This document shows positions 1-11,300 of a stretch of DNA of 64,000 bases, piece after piece; the stretch's first letter is position 1; every line of letters starts with the position of its first letter. The notes beneath the pieces are model-generated. The model made no database searches and was not told the DNA's origin. It saw only the letters and a program-made list of their open reading frames with translations. A program made the translations under genes and the position numbers. The DNA comes from Sinonovacula constricta (lineage: Eukaryota > Mollusca > Bivalvia > Cardiida > Solecurtidae). The stretch spans positions 28,519,978 through 28,583,977 of the forward strand of contig CM017571.1 of NCBI GenBank assembly GCA_007844125.1, in the 5' to 3' direction.

Positions 1-60
1 GCATCCATGGTGTCTGCTATTATAACAATATTAGTAAATACTAAAAAACGCTGGTGAAAG

Positions 61-654
61 ATGTACAATTTGTTCATTTCTAGACTGATTCTCCCTCATC
101 TCAGTACAGGAACAAGTCTATTTTTGATTAAGTATACAACTTCGAGAGGGTACATGGTTGTAAAAGCAACCTGGTCGTACTTCGAAATAGGTCATGGAAA
201 AAGTGCAAGTGATGGCATCGGTAGCACTGCAAAGAAAAATGCTGTCATGGCTGTGAAACAATCAAAAGCTGTTATTCAAGATGCACATGATTTCTTCACT
301 TGGGCTTCCAGCAGTCAAAGTGAAATAAAATATCCGATGATAACACTAGAGTAGTTCGAGCATTGCAATGAACATATAGAGGCAAGAAAGGAAAACATCA
401 AGCCTGTGAAAGGTACAATGTCACTTCATGCTGTTGCGACTGAAGGCAAAGACAACATATTGTTCGTAAGAGAAACCACGTGTTGTTGTGAAAACTGCTT
501 TGATGAAAATGGGTTCAATGGCAAATTACTCTGTAAATGGACAGAGGTGATACTACAGACGATAGAAAGTAATAGCGCAACCTGTACTAGAAACTCTACA
601 GAACCAGTAGAGAAAGAGAGTCAGAAAGTTAATGCTACAGAAAGTGATAAATAA
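61..654 (+). pseudogene. Decayed transposon-type ORF (GHGK..DGIG family)
   Basis: Two open stretches, 61-354 and 406-654, lie in the same frame and are separated by one in-frame TAG at 352-354. The first carries the motif WSYFEIGHGKSASDGIG and the second a Cys-rich stretch, RETTCCCENC. Just upstream, another frame (from 87) reads DSPSSQYRNKSIF, which belongs before GHGK in this kind of protein, so at least one frameshift also breaks the gene; that frame itself holds a stop near 81. From memory, the order D.P.SQYRNK, WxxFExGHGK, then a Cys-rich RET region recurs in many uncharacterised, transposon-associated cnidarian and mollusc proteins; the family name is uncertain. Only the C-terminal part lies in the window and it looks non-functional. 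Confidence 0.55.
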
Positions 655-2206
655 GAGTCCGACCTACGGGAGATTCTCTAACCATTTACGGGACGATGAT
701 TTCTTGAAAATTTAAAAGATTATCGAAGCAGTGGTTTATATCTTGCTTATTATTTTTATTTCCGTGTACATTCAGAAAACTGATACTGGTACAATTTGTC
801 AATTTAAATGTTTATGTTTTCAGTGATTTTAAAAGTTGGATATTTTTGTTGTTGAAATAAATCATTTTATGAAACAAATATTATTTTGGTTTTGATATTT
901 CTTAATTGCAATTTATTATAGAATCTTTGAAATGAATTTATTCCATATGTATATCATTGTCAAAAACAAATTAAAACACTATTTTGATTCTAAAACCCTT
1001 ACACACTATGCTGTAATAGTTTAAAAAAAAGGTGGTGAATATTTAAACGAGTTAATATATAAAAACCTTACATGGACACGGTCTTACCTAGAAAAAATAC
1101 TTTCCTGCGATGCTATACCTTATCCCCTTTGAAAAGCAACTTACCAGACACACCTTTACACGGTGACAAAAACAAAAACTGTGTATGATAAAGATGAATT
1201 TTCAACTATTCTAACCTACAATTGTCCATATTATCTGAGAATGAGTCTTATGTACATACAGAATTACAGATTTATGGTAAAAACTCCACTTGACATAAAA
1301 TCATCACCAGTCTGTATTATCAAAATTGAATTATAATAAAAACAATCATCTCATCCTTGCTAACTTAAATGAAGCATACATCCAGTTTTATAATGTGTTA
1401 ATGCGCTGTGGCTGTGCAGCATATATTGCAACCATTCTATTTGATCTAACTTCAGCCTGTCAGAAAGTGTCCAAACATCTGCTTTGGAGACCACACAACA
1501 GTGGCATTGGGGGGTGGAACACAAAATAGTATTGAAATCAATTAAAACTTTTGCAGAAGTGTCAATAAAACTTAAGATTAAGCAACAGTTATTTCTCTTC
1601 ATTGTGTGCAGACAGCTTTTTACACTACAGGATAAAATATGGATTTAACATTGTCACTGTAACTGTGTAATATATAAAAGGAAGTTAAATCTTTCCTTGT
1701 ATTTACAATGGTCAGAAATGAAAGGCAAAGTTACATGGGATGTATAAAAGCAACAAATAAACAATAAACATAAGGCACCAACAAGATGGGTCCATTGTAC
1801 TGGTCACACATGCTTGTTGCATGTTCACACTTCACTTTACACAGGTTGTTGCCTATGAAAGTTATAGTGCAGATGGTTATTTATTTCACAATTAGAATCC
1901 CTTAATAGTGTGTTGTTTAATGAAGTTTGTCCATACTGTTCGGAAAAATCACACACTCAGGCATCTCTTAACACTGTTGTTGAATGCACTGCAATAATTG
2001 AGTACTGATGAATGCCTACAACACACTCAGGCTTCACGACATACAGGCTGTTGCTTTAAACAAATAGTGCATTATCCTATTAACACAATTGTTCTACTTG
2101 GTGGGACGATAAACCCAACAAACAATCATGCTATCAACTTAATTACATAATCTGTCTCTTCAGCTGCCAAAGTTATCTTTAAAGGAGGTAGTAGTGTTTT
2201 GTAAAA
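655..2206. other. Gene-free DNA holding the SLC6 3' UTR
   Basis: AT-rich and without a supportable gene. The right part should be the 3' UTR of the minus-strand SLC6 gene, whose stop codon is at 2207-2209. A minus-strand AATAAA lies around 1874-1884 and could be its polyadenylation signal, but other AT-rich candidates exist. Short open frames here look like chance. Confidence 0.4.
2095..2130. repeat. SINE-end fragment
   Basis: The stretch TTGGTGGGACGATAAACCCA is nearly the same as the one at 36483-36512 beside a tRNA-derived SINE (GGTGGGACAATAAACCCA). It is a short dispersed-repeat remnant in the SLC6 3' region. Confidence 0.5.
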
Positions 2207-2350
2207 TCAAACTTTCCCATTCGAATACATCTCTGTGTTCAGAGGAATTTCTTCTACATGAACATTATACTTCGATGATTGGTGCATCATGTCAGGATGT
2301 CCTGTATCATCTACCACGTCAGCTTCTGGTTTGAGGGAGTTCTTCAGTTT
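2207..2350 (-). CDS. SLC6 coding exon 13 (cytosolic C-tail)
   Basis: Acceptor TTAAATTTCAG|AAACTG in phase 0. Codes [15 protein letters not shown] to NGKV-stop, a hydrophilic C-terminal tail. The sequence has no domain of its own; the call rests on phase, splice consensus and a sensible total length. Confidence 0.78.
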   Translation of the reverse strand, partial: KLKNSLKPEADVVDDTGHPDMMHQSSKYNVHVEEIPLNTEMYSNGKV

Positions 2351-5300
2351 CTGAAATTTAACCAAATGTTTTGAATACAAAAAACTGTTTTTAAAGTAGC
2401 GTAGTAAACAGATGTGGCTGGAAAGTTCAAGATCACCCATTTGTACTTATTTGTTATTCAGTGTTACTTTTCTGGCTTAATAAGAAAAAAAAATATTCAC
2501 AAAAAAGTTTAAAGTGTTGTGTGAACAGTATTTTAGTAATGATTTTGTTAATTCATTTCAAAACTAATTGTGATTAATGTTTCAGGTTTCTTTATTGACT
2601 TTAAATAATCTTTCTGATTGATAGGTCTTTTAAAATTAGTTTAACATGGAGAATAAATGTACAGATTCTAGCATGACAAATCTCTTAATATAGAGAGCTT
2701 TAAATGTAGAAATCTGTGTATAACCATTGACTGATCAACAAAAATATTTCATGGAATTTAATCAGTTAAAAAACATAATTTTTGCACATGCCTATTTCTA
2801 ATACTTGACAACTAATAACCTAACATAGGTTGTATAATTGACAAAAATGCACTTAATTGCATATGTGTCAGTTCAGTGCATCAAATAGATCAACTTCTGT
2901 TAATTTTTTTAGGAGTAATCTCCCCTGAACTGTTGGAGTGTGGTCTAATGGCCTCTATTGATCTTTCTTTTCCTACCTGAATTATATTTGCCCCTGTAGC
3001 CTTGACAATGGCGTGAACCATTCCCGCTGGGATACAGATTACAGATGCCATGGCAATGGCCCAGCCAATGCCCTGGGCCCACCCTGGATACTCGTACCCA
3101 GCAATGGATAGGGGCTTAAACTGGACCATGCTGAACATCCATATACCCTGGAAATACATTACAGTATTATCATAATGTGCTAAGAGCTGTCTTCACAAAA
3201 AAATATTAAAAACACTGGACCTTAGGTCCACCAAGCTGGCAATATCTACTGGACTGGACCATATTTAATGGACCAGTTTGATTATGTCAATTTAACACAA
3301 AAAGTTGGTTAGCAAACTGAGGTGTTACAAGCAGTTGGGTTTAGTAAAGCTGTAACGTGTTGAGTTAAGTACAAATGTTTTCAAAATAACGGTAATTCAG
3401 AAATTTTAAAATGATGTGACTGAAAGCCTGTAAAGGAATTAATTAAGTGAGTTATAAAGAATCATCCAAGTATAATGTGAAACATCCATATACCCTGGTA
3501 ATACATTACAGTCCTATCATAGTGTGCTAAGGGAGTTATAGAGAATCATCCAAGTATAACCTGAAACATCCATATACCCTGGTAATACATTACAGTCCTA
3601 TCATAGTGTGCTAAGGGAGTTATAGAGAATCATCCAAGTATAACCTGAAACATCCATATACCCTGGAAATACATTACAGTTCTATCAAACAGACCAAATT
3701 TCTGTAACATTGTTACAATGTTCAATAGTTAAGTTCAATATATACATAGATGCATGGACACTTTTCCTTTCCTAAACAGTGAAAGACAGTGAAAAGAAAT
3801 CAAAACACTTACAAATATAAGCAGAGGTGAGACAAAATACCAGCAGATGACAAACAAGGTTGGAGGTGGTACACCCGTTATGTCCAGTACATTGTTAGCT
3901 AACCTTCGAGCACCTAATAAAGATATACAGAAAAAATTTAGTGCTGATTTCATTATGATAACATGCTTTGAATAAATACCAACATAAGTGGAGGGATACT
4001 ACTCCTCTCTATCACATGGTTGGTAAAACATTAAGCACCTTAAAAAGACGTTTATTAAAAACACAGACAATGCAGTCTTATCTGTGATAGTATGCTATAA
4101 ACGAAGATTACAAACAGGATTGGTGGTGTGCACCAGTCATCTCCATCAAGGTGTTGACCAGACAGGATTGGTGAGGTGCACCAGCCATCTCCATTAAGGT
4201 GTTGACCAGACAGGATTGGTGAGGTGCACCAGTCATCTCCATCAAGGTACTGACCAGACAGGATTGGTGAGGTGCACCAGTCATCTCCATCAAGGTGTTG
4301 ACCAGACAGGATTGGTGAGGTGCACCAGTCATCTCCATCAAGGTGTTGACCAGACAGGATTGGTGAGGTGCACCAGTCATCTCCATCAAGGTGTTGACCA
4401 GACAGGATTGGTTGGGGTGCACCAGTCATCTCCATCAAGGTGTTGACCAGACAGGATTGGTTGGGGTGCACCAGTCATCTCCATCAAGGTGTTGACCTGA
4501 CAGGATTGGTTGGGGTGCGCCAGTCATCTCCATCAAGGTGTTGACCAGACAGGATTGGTTGGGGTGCACCAGCCATCTCCATCAAGGTGTTGACCAGACA
4601 GGATTGGTGAGGTGCACCAGTCATCTCCATCAAGGTGTTAACCAGACAGGATTGGTGAGGTGCACCAGCCATCTCCATCAAGGTGTTAACCAGACAGGAT
4701 TGGTGAGGTGCACCAGTCATCTCCATCAAGGTGTTGAGCAGACAGGATTGGTGAGGTGCACCAGTCATCTCCATCAAGGTGTTGACCAGACAGGATTGGT
4801 TGGGGTGCACCAGTCATCTCCATCAAGGTGTTGACCAGACAGGATTGGTTGGGGTGCACCAGTCATCTCCATCAAGGTGTTGACCTGACAGGATTGGTTG
4901 GGGTGCGCCAGTCATCTCCATCAAGGTGTTGACCAGACAGGATTGGTTGGGGTGCGCCAGTCATATCCATCAAGGTGCTGACCAGACAGGATTGGTGGGG
5001 TGCATCAGTTATCTCCATCAAGGTGTTGACCAGACAGGATTGGTGAGGTGCACCAGTCATCTCCATCAAGGTGTTGAGCAGACAGGATTGGTGAGGTGCA
5101 CCAGTCATCTCCTTCAAGGTGTTGACCAGACAGAATTGATGAGGTCCACCAGTCATCTCCATCAAGGTGTTGACCAGACAGGATTGGTGAGGTCCACCAG
5201 TCATATCCATCAAGGTGTTGATCAGACAGGATTGGTGAGGTGCACCAGTCATCTCCATCAAGGTGTTGACCTGACAGGATTGGTTGGGGTGCGCCAGTCA

Positions 5301-8300
5301 TCTCCATCAAGGTGTTGACCAGACAGGATTAGATAGGGGTGCACCAGTCATCTCCTTCAAGGTGTTGACCAGACAGAATTAGATAGGGGTGCACCAGTCA
5401 TCTCCTTCAAGGTGTTGACCAGACAGAATTGATGAGGTCCACCAGTCATCTCCATCAAGGTGTTGAGCAGACAGGATTGGTGAGGTGCACCAGTCATCTC
5501 CATCAAGGTGTTGAGCAGACAGGATTGGTAAGGTGCACCAGTCATCTCCATCAAGGTGTTGACCAGACAGGATTGGTGAGGTGCACCAGTCATATCCATC
5601 AAGGTGTTGAGCAGACAGGATTGGTGAGGTGCACCAGTCATCTACATCAAGGTGTTGACCAGACAGGATTGGTTGGGGTGCACCAGCCATCTCCATCAAG
5701 GTGTTGACCAGACAGGATTGGTGAGGTGCACCAGTCATCTCCATCAAGGTGTTGATCAGACAGAATTGGTGAGGTGCACCAGACATCTCCATCAAGGTGT
5801 TGACCAGACAGGATTGGTGAGGTGCACCAGTCATCTCCATCAAGGTGTTGATCAGACAGAATTGGTGAGGTGCACCAGACATCTCCATCAAGGTGTTGAC
5901 CAGACAGGATTGGTGAGATTCACCAGTCATTTTCATCAAGGTGTTGACCAGACAGGATTGGTGAGGTGCACCAGTCATATCCATCAAGGTGTTGACCAGA
6001 CAGGATTGGTGAGATTCACCAGTCATTTTCATCAAGGTGTTGACCAGACAGGATTGGTGAGATTCACCAGTCATTTTCATCAAGGTGTTGACCAGACAGG
6101 ATTGGTGAGGTGCACCAGTCATCTCCATCAAGGTGTTGACCAGACAGGATTGGTGAGGTGCACCAGCCATCTCCATCAAGGTGCTGACCAGACAGGATTG
6201 GTGAGGTGCACCAGTCATCTCCATCAAGGTGTTGACCAGACAGGATTGGATAGGGTGCACCAGTCATATCCATCAAGGTGCTGACCAGGCAGAATTGGTG
6301 AGGTGCACCAAACATCTCCATCAAGGTGTTGACCAGACAGGAAGTTTGCTCACTTGAAAAAGTTCCGATTCTGTGCAGGGAAGGCTGTATCAATGTTTCA
6401 TAAATGATTATAATGCTTGTAGTCATTTTAGAGAAGGAGGTAAGGCTTACAGATGAAACAAAGGGCACTGACCATAAATCCATGTGATTGCTATGACTTC
6501 AAAGAAGGCAAGGTACATCAGTGACAGGGCTGCTGCATAGTAGTCAATCAACTGGAAGAAGTAGATGCCTCCCTGCAAACATATAAAAAACAGAATAAAC
6601 CAGGAGATGGTAGGCCTTTTGCAAGACTATTTATTGTATATAACCCTAGATAGTGTAGTTACCACCTGTGTAATGGTTCTACATAAGAAGTAGGCACTAA
6701 ATAGGGATTATTATTTGATAGCACTTGTTGCACAATTGATAATAAAAACATCAGAATTCACTCAACATACCTGAGTAACATTGGGCAGTCCACACAAGAA
6801 AGAGAAGAAACAGACAACCCCAACTAACACTTCCTTTTTCCGCAGGTATTTCTTCACCTGTGCACCAAAGTGGTCTTGGATTGTGGTCACAATCACTTCA
6901 ACTGAGGCAAACTAGAATGGAAACAACAGAACAATTGAACAATTAAAAAACGTTGTATGTGTACATGTATATAGATAATATTTGATTTTCAAAGGAGTTT
7001 TACTTAATTTATTAAATTATTCCTTATCTAGTTCCTGTATGTTAAGTTTTAAGAGTTTGTTTAGTGATTTCATTTACTCTTTAACAAATAACCCAGAAAC
7101 TTAAACCTGACATAATGATACAGATGCAATATTATGTTTTTGCAAAGCACAGACAATTTATCATTTATCTTTGAATTTGTAATAGTAAGGAATAATTTAT
7201 AGACTGTTTTAACACAGAATCCGTAATTATATGCTGAACATACAAGCATTCAAAAATACTTCAAAGAAAAAAATCAATATAATAAGGAGAATATTTACAA
7301 AATCATACACATGAACTATGAATGAAAGGGTTAAAAAAGTTACATGTACATGCAGTTCACTTTCAATTTTGAATTGACAAATGAAATATATATTGGCATA
7401 TTTTCTCAAAATACACCCTAACAATGTAGCTATCCACAGACTAAGTTCAATTAATAGCGCTGCCATCACAGTGAAAGCAAAACCATAAAATGCTTCATGA
7501 TTCCACATCTATCACTTTTATCATAGTCATGGTACTATCCTTTTTTGTTTACACATAAGCAATAGAGTTAACCATTTATCATTTTTGACGACTTTGTATA
7601 TTTTGTTGCTTGGGATTTAAATTGGGGCCATTACCTAGATTTTTTGCCTACGTTTGCAAGTTAAGTGCTTTGTGTATTGTTATAAAACTTGTTACAAAAC
7701 CTTTTCATAATATTAAAAAATTAAGTTCCACAGCACTTACCTGGCTGTCAATGCCGAGACAGATCAACATGAAGAAGAAGAGAGCAGCAAACAGCTGAGA
7801 CAGAGGTAGAGTGTTAAAGGCCTCAGGGTAGATTACAAACACCAGGCCAGGACCTGCAAAAAGCAGTCAGACACTGAATATTTCTCATTAAATAACACAA
7901 TTAAAACTTTTTTCTGCAGTCTAATAAATTGTCACAAATGACAGACCTAGAGGAAGGAGTCTGACTTTTCTCCATATGGTTTATCTAACACTGGTATAAA
8001 GGATAATGAGCCATGTTTTCTACTGCTTATGTTTTTACCAAGATAAGTGATTATAGTTTTTGAGTCTAATAACTTCTCAAAGGAAAAAAATGCTTGATCT
8101 TCTTGAATAAACATTTTTCAGATTTATTTACCCTTTTATCAACACCCTTATTTTAAATACTGAAATCTTAAGTCAACAAGTGCTGTGAATGTTAAACCTT
8201 TTTATCTGTTCTCTTTATCTGACCAAACCATTTTTAGTCTTTCTATGCCACAGGAATTCTCCCAATTCTGTCAGATGTTTATGTGCAGCATGATCTTGAA

Positions 8301-11300
8301 TGGAAAAGTCCCATTCCTAACAACTGTCTAAACAGTTGTGTCTGCAGGTCTTTAAACCCTTTTTTCTTTGTATTTGTTTTTTATAACTGATAAAAGTATT
8401 GAGTCATATAATAAACTTAACTTACATTCCCCACACTGACTTACCTGCATCAACAACTTCATCTATACTCTTCTGTTGGTTATGGGCCAAGTACCCCAAG
8501 ATGGAGAAGATTGCAAGCCCTGCGAGGATGCAGGTTAAGGCATCCACGATGCCAATAATTAACACATCCCTGAAACAAGAAAAGCACAATCAATAGCATC
8601 AAATCAATAATAAAATATAATTAATAGTATAAATCAATAATAAAACGCAATCAATAGTATCAATCAATAAAATGCAATTGATAGTATCAACAATAATAAA
8701 ATGCAATCAATGATATCATTCAATAAAATACAATCAATAGTATCAATCAATAATAAAATGCAATCAATAGCATCAATCAATAATAAAACTCAATCAAAAG
8801 CTAAAACAATAAGTAGTAAAACACAATCATTACAAAACACAATCAATAGTTAAACACCAACTAAAATTAAAACACTGCTCTAAAGTAAAACACAATCAAA
8901 AGTTACCAAAAGTAAAACAACAACCAATATGGAAATAGTTAAAAGCAATCAGTTAATACTAAAATAAGAGGGCCATGATGGTCCTTAAATGCTCCCCTGA
9001 GGAAACATGCTTTTAGTAGGCTCATATCTGGTGCAAGTAATTAGAGTTATTTACTTTAGAAATCTTTGGTGAAGTTTAGACCATTAGTGTGGCCCTTGGG
9101 CTGATAATATTTTCTAGAATTTTACCTAGTAACCTACTGAATCCACATGTCTTACTTCAAAACCTATGTAATGATGTCACACTAGCAAACATTCTGGCCA
9201 AGTTTGGTGAAGATTGGGCAATCAATGTGGCCTCCAAGTGTTTTCACAAGGTTTTTCAAAATTTGACCTAGTGACCTAGATGTTGACCCCACGTGACCTT
9301 GTTACAAACTCACCTAAGATTTTTGCAGGAAAACATTCTGGCCAAGTTAAGTGAAGATTGGGCTATAAATGTGGTTTCTAGTGTGTTCACAAACTTTTTC
9401 TGAGATTTTGACCCCACGTGACCCAATAATATACTCATCCAAGATTTCATGCAGACCCATATTCTGAGTTTAGTGATGATTGTGATATAAATGTGACCTA
9501 TAGTGTTCACAAACTTTTCCTAAGTTCTGACCAAGGGACTTACTTTTGATCCCATGTGACCCAAAAACGAACTAAGTGTTTTCAAAGTTTTTTTTCAAAA
9601 TTTGACCTAGTGACCTAGTTGTTGACCCCACGTGACCTTGTTTCAAACTCACCCAAGATTTTTGCAGGAAAACATTCGGGCCAAGTTAAGCGATGACTGG
9701 GCTACAAATATGGCCTCTAGAGTGCTCACAAGCTTTTTACAAGTTTTGACCTAATGACCTACTTTTGATCTTACGTGACCAAGTACGAACTAGTCCAAGA
9801 TTTCATGCAGACAAACATTTTGACCAAGATAAGTGAAGATTGGCCTGTAAATGTGGCTTTTAATGTGTTCACACGCTTTTTCTAAGATTTGACTAAGTGA
9901 CCTACTTTTTGACTTCACATGACCCAATAATGAACTCATCCAAGAGGGTGAAGAATGGACTATAAATGTGGTCTCTAGTGTGTTCACAACTTTTTCCTCA
10001 AATTTGACCTTTGGTCCTAGCTTTTGAACCCAGGTGACCTAATAATGAACTTATCCAAGATTTCATGCTGACAAACATTCTGACCAAGTTGGATGAAGAC
10101 TGGATTAAAACTGTGGTCTCTAGCGAAGCAAAGCAAAAATGTTGATGCTGCACGCCGGATGAATGGGTTTCAGAAAAGCTCACCTTGAGCACATTGCGCT
10201 GAAAAAATATCATCTACACTACCATCATTTATATGACACCCCACCCCCCATCTACGGCCATTGCTGAATGATAAAATAACTCCTCATCCCACAAATTGAT
10301 GGTATATAATAACAAGAGGGCCATGATGGCCCTTAATCGCTCACCTGATGACACAGGCTTTACGTAGGCTCAAATCTGGCATTAAGTAATTAAGAGTTAT
10401 TTACTTTAGAAATCTTTGGTGATGATTGGACCATTAGTGTGGCCACTGGGTTGATAACATTTTCTAGAATTTTACCAAGTAACCTACTGAATCCACATGA
10501 CTCACTTCAAAACATATGTAAGATTTCATACTGGCAAACATGATGGTCAAGTTTGGTGAAGACTGGGCCATCAATGTAGCCTCTTAAGTGTTTTCACAAG
10601 CTTTTTCTAAAATTTAACCTAGTGACCTACTTTATGACCCCACGAGACCCAATAACGAACTCATCCAAGATTTCATGTAGACAAACATTCTGACAAAGTT
10701 TGGTGAAGATTTGGCCATAAATGTGGCCTCTAGTGTGTTCACAAGCTTTTTCTAAGATTTGACCTTGTGACCTACTTTTTGACCCCACGTGACCCAGTTA
10801 CGAACTCATCCACGATTTCATGCAGACAAACATTCTGACCAAGTTTGGTGAAGATTGGGCTATAAATGTGGCCTCTAGTGTGTTCACAAGTTTTTTCTAA
10901 GATTTGACCTAGTGACCTACTTTTTGACCCCACGTGACCCAGTTACGAACTCATCCAAGATTTCATGCAGACAAACATTCTGACCAAGATTGGTGAAGAT
11001 TGGGCTATAAATGTGGCCTCTAGTGTGTTCACAAGCTTTTTCTAAGATTTGACCTAATGACCTACTTTTTGACCCCACGTGACCCAGTTACGAACTCATC
11101 CAAGATTTTATGCAGACAAACATTCTGACCAAGTTTGGTCAAGATTGGGCCATAAATGTGGCCTCTAGTGTGTTCACAAGCTTTTTCTAAGATTTGACCT
11201 AGTGACCTACTTTTTGACCCCACGTGACCCAGTTACGAACTTATCCAAGATTTCATGCAGACAAACATTCTGACCAAGTTTGGTGAAGATTGGGCAATAA

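Noticed and set aside
5379..6260. 293-codon minus-strand open frame
   Set aside because: It consists only of the 48-bp unit translated repeatedly, in an intron, with equally open frames on the other strand.
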